From assembly GCF_014876185.1 (NCBI RefSeq), contig NZ_JADALJ010000001.1, forward strand, positions 4,217,001 to 4,281,000: DNA of 64,000 bases, written 5' to 3'. Made by a program: the position numbers and the translations under genes. Of the stretch, positions 45,233-54,320 are shown one piece after another (the first letter of the stretch is position 1; each line of letters opens with the position of its first letter). The notes below the pieces were generated by a model. That model did not search any database. It saw only the letters and a program-made list of their open reading frames with translations, and was not told where the DNA came from. The DNA comes from Rufibacter sp. LB8. GTDB taxonomy: Bacteria > Bacteroidota > Bacteroidia > Cytophagales > Hymenobacteraceae.

Positions 45233-45269
45233 TTTTCGGGCCCGTTTCTGAAATGGAGCCCGAAAACGG
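45231..45269. repeat. Dispersed palindrome copy 22, in the 5' leader
   Basis: TGTTTTCGGGCCCGTTTCTG then AAATGGAGCCCGAAAACGG. It lies 9 bp before the ATG of the second M20 gene, so it would form a hairpin in the leader of that mRNA. Confidence 0.87.
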
Positions 45270-45278
45270 AAACTCGCT

Positions 45279-46601
45279 ATGTCTCTCCAGAAACTTCTCC
45301 AGATAATATTCGCGCTGGCTTTAATCAATTTTCCTGCTTTGGCTCAGGCGCAGGACTTACAGGCCCAGATTGCCCAGCTCGCAGACAAGATTGAGCCCAA
45401 GGTCATTCAGTGGCGCCGCGAACTGCACCAAAATCCCGAGTTGGGAAACTTCGAAGTCAAGACCGCTGAGAAAATCGCCAAGCACCTCAAAGCCCTGGGC
45501 CTGGACGTGCAGACCGGCGTCGCCAGAACCGGCGTGGTGGCAATCTTAAAAGGCGGAAAGCCCGGCCCTGTAGTCGCGCTGCGCGCCGATATGGATGCGC
45601 TGCCAGTGACCGAGAACAATACGCATAACCTGCCGTTCACGTCAAAAGTGAAGACCACCTTTGAGGGCCAACAAGTGGGCGTGATGCATGCCTGTGGCCA
45701 TGACGCCCACGTGGCCATGCTCATGGGCGTGGCCGAAGTGCTCAGCAGCCTCAAGAAAGACCTGAAAGGCACCGTGAAATTCGTGTTTCAGCCCGCCGAA
45801 GAAGGTTCCGCGCCCGGACAAGTAGGCGGTGCGAAACTGATGGTGCAGGAAGGAGTGCTCCAAAACCCGAAAGTGGACGCCATTTTCGGGCTGCACATAC
45901 GCTCAGACGTGGAGGTGGGCACCATCGCGTACCGTCCGCAAGGCATGATGGCCAGCTCAGACAACTTCAAAATCACCGTGAAAGGCCAGCAGGCCCACGG
46001 CGGCACCCCTTGGATGGGCGTGGACCCAGTGGTGACCTCGGCGTACATTATCACCGCCCTGCAGACCATTGTGAGCCGAAGCCTGGACGTGACCAATGCC
46101 GCAGCTATCTTAACGGTGGGTGCCATCAATGGCGGGGTGCGCGCCAACATTGTGCCCAGCCAGGTGGAGATGATTGGCACCATCCGGGCGCTGGACGTGC
46201 CCATGCAGCAAAAGATTCATGAACGCTTACGGCAAACAGTCAACGGTATTGCCACCGGCGCGGGCGCCACGGCGGAGGTTTCCATTCAGGAGATGACGCC
46301 CGTGACCTATAACCACGAAGCGCTCACCGCCCACATGCTGTCTGCCCTGCAACGCGCCGCCGGGTCTGCCAACGTGAAACTGACCAAACCCGTGACCATT
46401 GCCGAGGACTTCGCTTATTTCCAGCAACAAATTCCGGGTCTGTATCTCTTTTTAGGCGGTATGCCGAAAGGTCAGCATCCTGCAACGGCTCCCTCGCACC
46501 ATACGCCAGATTTTTTCATAGACGAAAGCGGCATGAAGTTGGGTGTGAAAGCCTTGGCCACACTAGCCGTGGAATACCTGGCCAATCCATTGAAAAAATA
46601 A
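45279..46601 (+). CDS. Secreted M20-family amidohydrolase, copy 2
   Basis: A 440-residue paralogue of the gene at 43133, with signal peptide (about 1-25, LAQAQ) and the same motifs: VALRADMDALPV, MHACGHDAHVAMLMG, FVFQPAEEGSAPGQVGG, FGLHIRSDVEVG and IAEDFAYFQQQIPGLYLFLGG. The shared RWRRE/DFHQ start and HHTPDFFIDESGMKLG end are nearly identical. Differences cluster around the substrate-side loops (for example GTPWMGVDPV against GAYPWSSIDPI), so substrate preference may differ. Confidence 0.93.
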   Translation: MSLQKLLQIIFALALINFPALAQAQDLQAQIAQLADKIEPKVIQWRRELHQNPELGNFEVKTAEKIAKHLKALGLDVQTGVARTGVVAILKGGKPGPVVALRADMDALPVTENNTHNLPFTSKVKTTFEGQQVGVMHACGHDAHVAMLMGVAEVLSSLKKDLKGTVKFVFQPAEEGSAPGQVGGAKLMVQEGVLQNPKVDAIFGLHIRSDVEVGTIAYRPQGMMASSDNFKITVKGQQAHGGTPWMGVDPVVTSAYIITALQTIVSRSLDVTNAAAILTVGAINGGVRANIVPSQVEMIGTIRALDVPMQQKIHERLRQTVNGIATGAGATAEVSIQEMTPVTYNHEALTAHMLSALQRAAGSANVKLTKPVTIAEDFAYFQQQIPGLYLFLGGMPKGQHPATAPSHHTPDFFIDESGMKLGVKALATLAVEYLANPLKK

Positions 46602-46641
46602 CCGTTTTCGGGCTCATTTTCAGAAACGGAGCCAAAAACGG
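46602..46641. repeat. Dispersed palindrome copy 23 (A/B')
   Basis: CCGTTTTCGGGCTCATTTTC then AGAAACGGAGCCAAAAACGG. It begins at the first base after the M20 stop codon. Confidence 0.92.
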
Positions 46642-46676
46642 AAACCCATAAAAAAACTTCTAACCCTTTCTTTGCT

Positions 46677-47552
46677 TTGAAACTAGCCTTAGTTACCTAT
46701 TCTGAAATTCACAGCTACGGTTCGGTGAGCAGCGCAGAAGACGGCGTGCTCACCAGTTACCTCACCTCCAAAGGCCTTGACATCACCCCCGAGGTCTGGG
46801 ATGACCCCAACGTGAACTGGCAGCAATATGATCTGGCTCTTTTTAAATCGCCGTGGGATTATTTTGACAAGTTTGACCAATTCCAGGCGTGGCTAGAGAA
46901 GATGGAAAACGTGGGCCTTCGCACGCTCAACCCCATCTCCACCGTGAAATGGAACGCCGACAAACATTACCTGCTGGAAATCCAGGAATCGGGTTTGCCC
47001 ATTGTGCCCACCGCGTTGCTCAAGCGCGGACAAGTCGTGGACTTAGAGCAGTTTTACACGAAATTCAACACAGACAAAATCATCATCAAACCCACGGTAA
47101 GCGGTGGCGCTAAAAACACTTTTATAGTGAAGCATGCCCAGCAGCAAGAAGTGTTGACGAAGTTGCAGGAACTGTTGGTTTCTGAAGATTACCTGGCCCA
47201 GCCGTTCATGCCGCAGATTCAGGAAGAAGGGGAGTGGTCGTTCTTATTTTTCAACGGCAATTATAGCCACACTGTGCTAAAGTCTGCCAAGGCCGGCGAT
47301 TTCAGGGTGCAGCATTTCTTCGGGGGCACCATCCATCCGCAGGAAGCTCCTGTGCATCTATTGCCCCAAGCCCAGAAACTGATAGACCTGTTTGCCCAAG
47401 GCTGCCTGTACGCCCGCGTAGACGGCATTGACGTGGACGGAGAATTGCAACTGATGGAACTGGAATTAATTGAGCCGTTCCTATTCCTGCACACCCATGA
47501 ACCCGCACTTGAGAATTATTACCAGGCGTTGGTGACGTTGATGCAGAAGTGA
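46677..47552 (+). CDS. ATP-grasp ligase, RimK/glutathione-synthetase-like
   Basis: A 291-residue ATP-grasp protein. The substrate-side start is VTYSEIHSYGSVSSAEDGV, followed by DLALFKSPWDYFDKFDQF, NADKHYLLEIQESGLPIVP, the ATP-binding IIKPTVSGGAKNTFIV and the metal-binding end YARVDGIDVDGELQLMELELIEP. It probably forms a carboxylate-amine or carboxylate-thiol bond; substrate unknown. TTG start at 46677, as no in-frame ATG precedes the conserved first strand. Confidence 0.85.
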   Translation: MKLALVTYSEIHSYGSVSSAEDGVLTSYLTSKGLDITPEVWDDPNVNWQQYDLALFKSPWDYFDKFDQFQAWLEKMENVGLRTLNPISTVKWNADKHYLLEIQESGLPIVPTALLKRGQVVDLEQFYTKFNTDKIIIKPTVSGGAKNTFIVKHAQQQEVLTKLQELLVSEDYLAQPFMPQIQEEGEWSFLFFNGNYSHTVLKSAKAGDFRVQHFFGGTIHPQEAPVHLLPQAQKLIDLFAQGCLYARVDGIDVDGELQLMELELIEPFLFLHTHEPALENYYQALVTLMQK

Positions 47553-47669
47553 ATTTCTGGACAGTTAAATCACCACACAAGATTCATTCCTTTTGTCATT
47601 CTGAAGGAATCTTGTGAGCGAACTAAAAAATTCTTGCTCGCCTCTTTTTCTAGCACACATTCCAAAAAT

Positions 47670-47767
47670 CCCCTCTCCCTCTGGGAGAGGGCTAGGGTGA
47701 GGGTTTATTCTTCAAAATCAGTTTATTGAATCTCCCTCATCCTAACCTTCTCCCAGAGGGAGAAGGG
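47670..47767. repeat. Long imperfect inverted repeat, about 34-bp arms
   Basis: CCCCTCTCCCTCTGGGAGAG plus GGCTAGGGTGAGGG at 47670-47703 pairs with 47734-47767; the spacer is AT-rich. Arms of this type are very common intergenic repeats in many bacteria. Confidence 0.85.
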
Positions 47768-47830
47768 ATGGCGCAAAGTAGGCTTTTCAGGGAGTCTTCT
47801 TTTCTGGCAACTTTGATGTTTAGCTAAAAA

Positions 47831-47872
47831 CCCGTTTTCGGGCTCATTTCTTGAAACGAGCCCGAAAACGGG
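47831..47872. repeat. Dispersed palindrome copy 24
   Basis: CCCGTTTTCGGGCTCATTTC then TTGAAACGAGCCCGAAAACGGG: arms extended by one base pair. It lies between convergent genes, 41 bp beyond the SDR stop. Confidence 0.92.
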
Positions 47873-47913
47873 TTTTGCTTTTTCTTCCTGAAATATCCCA
47901 GGAAACAAATCGC

Positions 47914-48690
47914 TTACTCAGAAAACAAATTCACACTAAAGCCACCGTCTACCGCCAGGCATTGGCCGGTAATGTACGCAGCGGCGGGCATGCACAAAAA
48001 CGCCACGGCAGCCGCCACATCCTCGGGGTTGCCAATGCTCTTGAGCGGGGTGCGGTCCAGCACGCTTTTCAGGAATTCTGGGTTCTGCAGCACGGTTTCG
48101 GCCAAGGGTGTTCTGATGTACCAGGGCGCCACGCAGTTCACCCTAATCTTGTCTGCGGCCCATTCCACGGCCAGGTTTTTGGAGAGCTGCACCAGCGCCG
48201 CCTTGGTCATGCCGTAGATAGCGCCCGTGCGCAAATGTCCCAACCCCGCCACCGACGACACATTGATTACATTGCCCTGTTCTGACCCCTGCAGCAAGGG
48301 ATAGGACAAGCGGCACAGCTCAAACGCTGAGGTCAGGTTGGTCTGCAGCAGAAAGTTGTATTCCTCTGGGCTGTATTCCTTTACTTTCTTGCGCACGTTG
48401 GTACCCACGTTGTTCACCAGAATGTCCAGCCGGCCCCACGTATTTTCTATCAGTTGAATCAGGTTGTGGCGATCGGCGGGCAGGCTTACGTCGGCTACCA
48501 TGCCAGAGGCGTTCAGGCCCCGGCTGCGCCAGCTGGTCACGGCCTGGTTCACGTCCAGTTCCTTGCGGGCCACAATCAAGACTTCGGCTCCCAACGTCAA
48601 TAATTCTTCAGCAATGGCGGCGCCTATTCCTTTGGTACCACCCGTGACCAGGGCCCGGCGGCCTTCTAAATTCCAACGGTTCTGTTGCAT
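47914..48690 (-). CDS. SDR-family oxidoreductase
   Basis: A 258-residue classical short-chain dehydrogenase/reductase, tropinone-reductase-like. The cofactor motif is VTGGTKGIGAAIAEEL (15-30), followed by DILVNNVGTNVRKK, the catalytic Ser in VSSVAGLGHLRTGAIYGMTKAAL with the YxxxK pair Tyr and Lys, and the C-terminal YITGQCLAVDGGFSVNLFSE. NADP(H) preference and substrate cannot be read. Monocistronic. Confidence 0.94.
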   Translation of the reverse strand: MQQNRWNLEGRRALVTGGTKGIGAAIAEELLTLGAEVLIVARKELDVNQAVTSWRSRGLNASGMVADVSLPADRHNLIQLIENTWGRLDILVNNVGTNVRKKVKEYSPEEYNFLLQTNLTSAFELCRLSYPLLQGSEQGNVINVSSVAGLGHLRTGAIYGMTKAALVQLSKNLAVEWAADKIRVNCVAPWYIRTPLAETVLQNPEFLKSVLDRTPLKSIGNPEDVAAAVAFLCMPAAAYITGQCLAVDGGFSVNLFSE

Positions 48691-48738
48691 GTTCTTCGGT
48701 TCGTGTCAAAAAACAAGTCTACGTAGAAATCTTTAATT

Positions 48739-48904
48739 GTTGGTTGTTTACGGCTGATTGTTCAAAATGCGTTTTGGGGCTCATTTCTGGAAACGAAGCC
48801 AAAAACACATGAGTGGGTGCCAACGAATCTGGAAACCTAAACCAGCGAAAAGAAGGGGAGAACTCGCTGCACCAGACTTTAAAAACAATCAGCAATCAAC
48901 AACA
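48739..48904. repeat. AACAATCAAC-type AT repeat arms around a palindrome
   Basis: AATTGTTGGTTGTTTACGGC at 48739 and ACAATCAGCAATCAACAAC near 48886-48904 are roughly reverse complements, with palindrome copy 25 between them. Similar sequence is at 27555-27580 and 55977-56045. Confidence 0.6.
48769..48807. repeat. Dispersed palindrome copy 25 (A/B')
   Basis: GCGTTTTGGGGCTCATTTCT then GGAAACGAAGCCAAAAACAC. Confidence 0.85.
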
Positions 48905-48906
48905 AA

Positions 48907-48934
48907 AAAAGCCGGTCTGTTGAGACCGGCTTTT
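48907..48934. terminator. Terminator of the rpsP-rimM-trmD-rplS operon
   Basis: 12-bp arms AAAAGCCGGTCT and AGACCGGCTTTT with loop GTTG, flanked by an A-run that is a T-run on the minus strand. It lies 40 bp after the rplS stop. Confidence 0.9.
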
Positions 48935-48973
48935 CTGAAACTAAAACTAGGGAAATCTAGGGGAAGGGAAGTC

Positions 48974-49330
48974 CTATCCTCTTCTTTCTTTGATACGGGC
49001 AGCCTTACCAGACAGACCTCTCAAGTAGAACAGACGGGCTCTTCTCACTTTACCGCGGCGGATTACCTCAATTTTCTCAATGTTAGGAGAAAGAACCGGG
49101 AAAATACGCTCAGTACCGATTTGGTTAGACACTTTTCTAACGGTGAACGTCTCACCAGTAGAGCCTGCATTTCTGCGTTGCAGCACCACGCCTTGGAATT
49201 GCTGGATACGCTCTTTGTTACCTTCACGTATTTTCACGTGGATGTTCACGGTGTCGCCAGCAGCAAAAGAAGGGATAGACGCGCGCTTCTCAGCGTATTC
49301 CTGCTGTACTAATTTGATTAATTCGCTCAT
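48974..49330 (-). CDS. rplS: 50S ribosomal protein L19
   Basis: A 118-residue L19 located at the subunit interface. Visible family pattern: [32 protein letters not shown], then [48 protein letters not shown] (read in pieces). It is the last gene of the classical operon, 89 bp after trmD, and may also have its own promoter in that gap. Confidence 0.98.
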   Translation of the reverse strand: MSELIKLVQQEYAEKRASIPSFAAGDTVNIHVKIREGNKERIQQFQGVVLQRRNAGSTGETFTVRKVSNQIGTERIFPVLSPNIEKIEVIRRGKVRRARLFYLRGLSGKAARIKERRG

Positions 49331-49372
49331 GACTATGGTATAGTGTCTATTTTATCTGCAAAATTCGGATTG

Positions 49373-49380
49373 CAAAGATA
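49373..49380 (-). promoter_or_regulatory. Candidate -7 box upstream of rplS
   Basis: On the minus strand TATCTTTG matches TAnnTTTG, 43 bp before the rplS ATG. A TTG lies 24 bp further, too far for the consensus spacing. Confidence 0.5.
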
Positions 49381-49419
49381 GAATTTATTTTTTTAAATGT
49401 AAATCAAGAACCACTTTTT

Positions 49420-50103
49420 TTATAAAGGGTTCAGCAAATCAGGACGTAAGGCCTGCGTTCTGGCCACGGCCTGCTCAAAGCGCCACTCCTCTACTTTGGG
49501 CGTATTGCCAGACAAAAGAATCTCCGGTACGCCGTGTCCCTCAAAATCTGCGGGGCGGCTGTATACCGGCGGCGCCAGCAAATTGTCCTGGAAAGAGTCT
49601 GAGAGCGCACTGCTTTCGTCATTCAACACGCCTGGCAGAATTCTGATGATGGAGTCTGCCAAGACCGCCGCGGCTAGTTCTCCACCCGACAACACGTAGT
49701 CCCCAATGCTGATTTCATGGGTCACAAACAGGTCGCGCACGCGTTGGTCCACGCCTTTGTAATGGCCGCACAGAATGATGATGTTCTGCAGCAGTGACAA
49801 CCGGTTGGCCATGGGCTGGTTCAGCGTCTGGCCGTCTGGGGTCATGTAAATCACCGCGTCATAGGGGCGCTGGGCTTGTAGTTCCCGTATGCACTTGGCA
49901 ATGGGTTCCACCATCAAGACCATGCCGGCTCCTCCGCCGAAGGCGTAATCATCTATCTGCCCGTGCTTGTTGATGGCGTATTGCCGAAGGTCGTGCAGCT
50001 GCACTTCCACCAGGCCTTTGTCCTGGGCACGTTTTAAGATAGAATGACTGAAGGGGCCGTCCAGTAAATGGGGTTGGCAGGTAATGATATCAAACCGTGT
50101 CAT
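49420..50103 (-). CDS. trmD: tRNA (guanine-N1)-methyltransferase
   Basis: A 227-residue SPOUT enzyme methylating G37 of tRNAs. Knot motifs: [27 protein letters not shown] and [28 protein letters not shown]. The C-terminal domain ends [35 protein letters not shown] 50103 ([14 protein letters not shown]) fits the family start and overlaps rimM by 14 bp; the open frame reaches 50127. Confidence 0.97.
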   Translation of the reverse strand: MTRFDIITCQPHLLDGPFSHSILKRAQDKGLVEVQLHDLRQYAINKHGQIDDYAFGGGAGMVLMVEPIAKCIRELQAQRPYDAVIYMTPDGQTLNQPMANRLSLLQNIIILCGHYKGVDQRVRDLFVTHEISIGDYVLSGGELAAAVLADSIIRILPGVLNDESSALSDSFQDNLLAPPVYSRPADFEGHGVPEILLSGNTPKVEEWRFEQAVARTQALRPDLLNPL

Positions 50104-50683
50104 CGTCCTCGTCTTCCTCGCCGTCAATAGGCGGTTCCTCTAACTGGCGGTTAGAAGGTTGGGTGTAGACCTCCAGAAGTCCCTCGGGTAGGTTCACGTA
50201 AATTTTACGTTCTTCCTTGTTCGTGCGGAGCACAATCTCGTCCTGCACCGGAATCAAGACTTCGTGGCCCTGGTAGTCCATGGCCAGCAAATCTTGGTTG
50301 GGCAAGTCAAAGAACGTCTGTACCACGCCCAGCTCGCCTAAGGTTTCATCTACCACGGTGTAACCAATCACCTCATGGAAGTAGAATTGATCATCTTCCA
50401 GTTCAGGCAGTTGGTTCAGGGGCAGGTAAATGGCGGTGCCTTTGAGTTTCTCGGCCTCTTGTACGGACTTCACATCTTCAAACCTGATGATGCTGCGGCC
50501 GCGGTCCTGGGGGTTGAGGGCCTCAATGAAAAAAGGAACCAGCTTTCCGTTGATCAACAGAAAAACTGATTCCAATTCATCGTATTCCTCGGGGAAGTCC
50601 ACGTCAAAAAACGCGACTACCTGGCCTTTGGTGCCATGCGTCTTCATGATGTACCCTAGCTGGAAGCAGGCATCTAAGTTCAT
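50090..50683 (-). CDS. rimM: Ribosome maturation factor RimM
   Basis: A 197-residue RimM, a 16S processing factor that binds S19: [58 protein letters not shown] and, in the PRC-barrel domain, [42 protein letters not shown] (read in pieces). The C-terminus is acidic ([12 protein letters not shown]). Located 12 bp after rpsP and overlapping trmD. Confidence 0.96.
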   Translation of the reverse strand: MNLDACFQLGYIMKTHGTKGQVVAFFDVDFPEEYDELESVFLLINGKLVPFFIEALNPQDRGRSIIRFEDVKSVQEAEKLKGTAIYLPLNQLPELEDDQFYFHEVIGYTVVDETLGELGVVQTFFDLPNQDLLAMDYQGHEVLIPVQDEIVLRTNKEERKIYVNLPEGLLEVYTQPSNRQLEEPPIDGEEDEDDDTV

Positions 50684-50695
50684 GGCAAGGTAGAA

Positions 50696-51265
50696 TTAAG
50701 CTTGTGCTTCTTCAGTTGCGTCAGCAGCAGGAGCGTCAGCGGCACCTTCGGTGGCTTCGCCTTCAGCTTCAGCGGCAGGAGCTTCTTCAGCTACCGGCTC
50801 TGGTGCAGGTGTGTTTTTCTTTTGGATAGCTTCAGCGCGGGCAGCGTTTACTTTTGCCTCAGCGTCAAGAGCAGCTTGTCTCTTAGCAGCTTTATCTGAA
50901 CCTAATTTCTCTACTTTGCCAGAGATTTTAGCGTCTTTGGCGTCTTTCCACTCCTGGTAACGGGCATCTGCCGCCTCCTGCGTTACAGCACCTTTCAACA
51001 CACCAATCTGTAAGTGTTTTCTGAACATAACACCGGTGTAAGAAAGCATGGCTTTTACGGTGTCAGTAGGCTGCGCGCCTTTCAATACCCACTCCAGCGC
51101 CTTGTCTTCATTGAAGTTGATTGTGGCGGGGTTGGTTAAGGGGTTGTACGTACCCAGTTTCTCAATGAAACGACCATCACGTGGTGAACGGGCATCTGCA
51201 ACTACAATGTCATACATTGCAGCTTTTTTGCGGCCTCTGCGGGCCAGTCTGATTTTAACAGCCAT
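50696..51265 (-). CDS. rpsP: 30S ribosomal protein S16 with long Ala/Glu tail
   Basis: A 189-residue S16. The conserved core is residues 1-80 ([54 protein letters not shown]). The rest is a lysine-rich then Ala/Glu-rich low-complexity extension ([20 protein letters not shown]) about 100 residues long, far beyond the roughly 80-90 residues of enterobacterial S16; long tails are usual in Bacteroidetes. It heads the operon. Confidence 0.97.
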   Translation of the reverse strand: MAVKIRLARRGRKKAAMYDIVVADARSPRDGRFIEKLGTYNPLTNPATINFNEDKALEWVLKGAQPTDTVKAMLSYTGVMFRKHLQIGVLKGAVTQEAADARYQEWKDAKDAKISGKVEKLGSDKAAKRQAALDAEAKVNAARAEAIQKKNTPAPEPVAEEAPAAEAEGEATEGAADAPAADATEEAQA

Positions 51266-51308
51266 AGCTAATTAGTTAAGTCGCCGGAACCCGTCCGGCA
51301 TTGGGGTG

Positions 51309-51316
51309 CAAATGTA
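51309..51316 (-). promoter_or_regulatory. Candidate promoter of the rpsP operon
   Basis: On the minus strand TACATTTG matches TAnnTTTG, 44 bp before the rpsP ATG, with a TTG 22 bp further upstream (51341-51339). Confidence 0.55.
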
Positions 51317-51386
51317 CGAAGATAATTTGATTCTTCCGCAAGTGCTTGGGAGATAGTTGGTAGGTGACTAGGTAGTTTTCAGATTT

Positions 51387-51426
51387 CCGTTTTTGGGCTC
51401 ATTTCTGGAAATGAAGCCGAAAACGG
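51387..51426. repeat. Dispersed palindrome copy 26
   Basis: CCGTTTTTGGGCTCATTTCT then GGAAATGAAGCCGAAAACGG. It lies 8 bp beyond the stop of the gene at 51435. Confidence 0.91.
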
Positions 51427-51434
51427 GATTTATT

Positions 51435-53093
51435 TCAATTTGCCTTTGAAGGATAAAACGGAATCAAGGAATGCGGCCCGCGGCCGAAGATATCACCCGC
51501 TAAAAACACGTTTGCCCCAGATGTGGAAGGCAAAGTGTCTAACAGCGACGGTCCGTAATTTTTACGCACCCAGCTTGGCGCATAGCCCTGCAACTGCAGC
51601 AGACTGGGGAAAATATGCGCGTGGCTGAAAACAGTTCTTGCTATCAAAGCCTTGGATGCGGTAGAAGGTGCCAATTGGGCGGGGTCCCAAATCCAAAGCG
51701 GGACGGCCGCCTCCTGAGGAGAGGTTTCATGCACCGAGGCATGCGTAAGGCTGATGCCGGCTTGGGAAAGATTCTGACCGTGGTCTGAGGTGTAGACAAT
51801 CACCGTGCTGTCTTGGGGGGAAATGCCTTGCGTTACTTTTCGCCAGAATTCATCAACGGTCCAGCGCAGGGCGTTGTGGTAGGTGTTCAAGGTGCGTTCC
51901 GGGTCTTTGTAGAAGCTCCGTGATGCCAAAGCAGGCATGAAAAAAGTGGAATCAGTTGGATAAGTCTGTCCATAGGGCCAATGGGCGCCCGCTTTCACCA
52001 CGTAGGCAAAAACCTTGCTTGGGTGCTTGGCTAACTGCGTAAGTCGTTCGGCCACCAATATGTCGCGCTGGTAATAAGGCGCATTGGGGTGCGCGCCGGC
52101 GGGACGTTCTACATGGTCAATGTATTTCAAATCTTCCGGACTCATGAAGTTCTGCAGGCCGTCATTGAGTTGCGCATCTATGTAATACGTGGTGTAACCC
52201 GCTTTTTTGGCGAACTGGAAAATGGTGCTTCGTGATAGCAGAGAAAACGCTTTGTCGGGCAAATCAGAAAGCTGCGCGCCACTGTATAACGCTAGGTTAC
52301 TGCCTCCGCTCTGGTTGGTAAAGGCCCTTGAAATCCCGAAATCCTTTAACTGCTCCTGTATGGAAGCCAGAAAGGGCGTGGTGGCTAAACCCGGATTGTA
52401 AAGCGTCAGCTCGGTGGCCGTGATGCTTTCGTCCACAATAAGAAATAGATGGGGCACGCCCTCGGCAATTGGCTGAATTGTGACTTGCTCCCGCTGCGGT
52501 TGTGGCACTCGGTCAGAAACGGCCACCGCCAAGGTCAACGGTACCCGGTACATAGCCGGAAAATCATCCACTACGCCGGTGCTGGTTTTTATAAAAGCGA
52601 AGGCCCCCAAAGCAGAAAGAAAGAAAATGAAGGCGGTAGAGGGTGCAGATCGCCACTTTACGTGGTTTCGGACTTTTAATAAGATAAAAACAATGAAAGC
52701 GGCGCCCGCCAAAGCAAGGAAAAGGGAACTGCTGTAATTTAGTACCGCTGTACTGGCCAGGGCCAAGTTGTTCCAGGCCAACACCGCATCTGAATACATG
52801 AAATTATAACCGGTGACTAACCGATAGGCAAAACTGATGGTGAGGCTAGGGATTAGAAGGGCTAAGAAACCGATAAATAATTTCCGGCTTTGGTTGAACC
52901 ACAGCAAAAGCAGGCTGCCAATTGATACCGCGAAGGTGAGCAGGTAAAGGAGGAGGCTTGTCAGACTATCCTGGAACAGCAGGTAATTGAGCAGAAAGTA
53001 GAGCCGGCCCGGGCGCATTTCTACCGTGGCTACGTAAAGGGCCAGCGCCCCTAGCAGAAATAACGGAATCCAGGGAGAGAAGCGCTGCCGCAT
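51435..53093 (-). CDS. Phosphoethanolamine-transferase-like inner-membrane sulfatase-fold protein
   Basis: A 552-residue protein with five N-terminal membrane segments (about 1-170) and a periplasmic alkaline-phosphatase-fold domain. Catalytic pattern: HLFLIVDESITATELTLYNP with the acidic ligand and threonine nucleophile, KAGAHWPYGQTYP, and VIVYTSDHGQNLSQ with the Asp-His metal ligands. This is the EptA/CptA/LtaS-like layout; it probably transfers a phospho-head group to lipid A or glycans. ATG 53093 is chosen; the frame opens at 53126. Divergent from the DUF418 gene with about 40 bp between starts. Confidence 0.85.
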   Translation of the reverse strand: MRQRFSPWIPLFLLGALALYVATVEMRPGRLYFLLNYLLFQDSLTSLLLYLLTFAVSIGSLLLLWFNQSRKLFIGFLALLIPSLTISFAYRLVTGYNFMYSDAVLAWNNLALASTAVLNYSSSLFLALAGAAFIVFILLKVRNHVKWRSAPSTAFIFFLSALGAFAFIKTSTGVVDDFPAMYRVPLTLAVAVSDRVPQPQREQVTIQPIAEGVPHLFLIVDESITATELTLYNPGLATTPFLASIQEQLKDFGISRAFTNQSGGSNLALYSGAQLSDLPDKAFSLLSRSTIFQFAKKAGYTTYYIDAQLNDGLQNFMSPEDLKYIDHVERPAGAHPNAPYYQRDILVAERLTQLAKHPSKVFAYVVKAGAHWPYGQTYPTDSTFFMPALASRSFYKDPERTLNTYHNALRWTVDEFWRKVTQGISPQDSTVIVYTSDHGQNLSQAGISLTHASVHETSPQEAAVPLWIWDPAQLAPSTASKALIARTVFSHAHIFPSLLQLQGYAPSWVRKNYGPSLLDTLPSTSGANVFLAGDIFGRGPHSLIPFYPSKAN

Positions 53094-53134
53094 AGATTTA
53101 TGTAACTTGGGCTCAATTAGAAGCAACGAAGGTA

Positions 53135-54250
53135 ATGGAACCGTCTCACACTGCCAATCAACTGCCCCAAACGGGTAGCCGTCTGCCCCAGGTGGACATG
53201 CTGCGCGGGTTTGCGTTGCTGGGCATCGGCCTTGAAAATATATTTACTATCCATTCCCCCAATGAAGTCTTCGCGCAATATGCTACCCAATATCCAGAAG
53301 GACTCAACCATTATTTGATCACAGGTTTGATGCTGCTGGTACGGGGCAAATTTTACCCCATTTTTTCACTGGTCTTCGGGATTGCCTTCGCGTTCAGTTT
53401 AGCCAAAGACGGGCCGTTGTATTTTACTAAAAGATTAGGCGTTTTTCTGGCATTAGGCCTATTGCAGGTGCTTTTTGTTTGGACCGGCGATGTGTTGCTA
53501 CAATACGCTGCCATGGGCTTGCTGCTGGTTTTCTGCCGAAACTTGTCTGTCAGGGTGCTGCTAACCTTAAGTGCCTTGCTCTTAGCCTTTAGTTTTTTAG
53601 GCGCTGGCCTTTTCCCATCCACAACCGTGCAGCTCATGCCACCCGCCATTTACCAGACAGGCAGTTTTTGGGAAATTTCCAACGCAAGAATAACTGACTA
53701 TTGTCAAAGTGTATTTACGTGGAACGCTCTTCTGTTTTACGCCAAGATTTTCGCCTTTATGGTGCTGGGGTACGCCGTGGCTAAAAGCGGATTCTTGCAG
53801 AAACTGCAACGGCCTTCAATCGCCCTTAAAACATTGGCAGTGCAAGCCGGGGTGGTGCTTGTCATGGTGCTGTTATTTCATGTCATGAGTTGGCGCGGGC
53901 AAGAGAACCCTGCCCAAAGCTGGCTTAAGAATGGTTTTCTGGCGGTTTACTTCTACGGGTTTGTGGCGAGTTATTCTTTGCTGCCCTTCGCGCTGCCTCA
54001 GATTCTTTCGCCCTTGCAAAAGCTGGGTCAGTTTACGCTTACGCATTATCTGCTGCAAAATTTAGTCTTCAGCTTGTTGCTATACGGCTATGGTTTTGGT
54101 TTGATGGGCACGTTGTCGCCGGGGCAATTGATGCTGGTGTATGTAATGCTTTTGGCGTGTCAGGTAGTAGCAACAGCTGTCTATGCAGCCTACTTTAAGC
54201 TAGGGCCCATGGAGTACCTGGTCAGAAAACTGGCCGGCTGGAAAGAATAA
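53135..54250 (+). CDS. DUF418-family multi-pass membrane protein
   Basis: A 371-residue membrane protein with about nine helices. It opens with the family motif RLPQVDMLRGFALLGIGLENIF, has KFYPIFSLVFGIAFA and ends with the DUF418 region (LQKLGQFTLTHYLLQNLVFSLLLYGYGFGLMG), then LGPMEYLVRKLAGWKE. Distantly related to acyltransferase_3 proteins; function unknown. Divergent from the sulfatase-fold gene, with which it may share a control region of about 40 bp. Confidence 0.9.
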   Translation: MEPSHTANQLPQTGSRLPQVDMLRGFALLGIGLENIFTIHSPNEVFAQYATQYPEGLNHYLITGLMLLVRGKFYPIFSLVFGIAFAFSLAKDGPLYFTKRLGVFLALGLLQVLFVWTGDVLLQYAAMGLLLVFCRNLSVRVLLTLSALLLAFSFLGAGLFPSTTVQLMPPAIYQTGSFWEISNARITDYCQSVFTWNALLFYAKIFAFMVLGYAVAKSGFLQKLQRPSIALKTLAVQAGVVLVMVLLFHVMSWRGQENPAQSWLKNGFLAVYFYGFVASYSLLPFALPQILSPLQKLGQFTLTHYLLQNLVFSLLLYGYGFGLMGTLSPGQLMLVYVMLLACQVVATAVYAAYFKLGPMEYLVRKLAGWKE

Positions 54251-54268
54251 AGCCCGCCTGAAAAAAGA

Positions 54269-54296
54269 AAAAGCCCCGGCGTTGGCCGAGGCTTTT
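54269..54296. terminator. Bidirectional terminator
   Basis: AAAAGCCCCGGC pairs with GCCGAGGCTTTT (one mismatch) around GTTG. It lies between the convergent DUF418 and desaturase genes. Confidence 0.85.
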
Positions 54297-54320
54297 CTTA
54301 TTTTTTTCAAGTAGCAGAGA

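Larger units (their letters stand above)
47553..47913. other. Convergent intergenic region with repeats
   Basis: 361 bp between the ATP-grasp and SDR stops. It holds the inverted repeat at 47670-47767 and the palindrome at 47831-47872. No gene found. Confidence 0.75.

Noticed and set aside
47590-47625. GTCATTCTGAAGGAATCTTG as a dispersed repeat
   Set aside because: It reminds me of repeats common in Bacteroidetes, but only a single copy is in this window.
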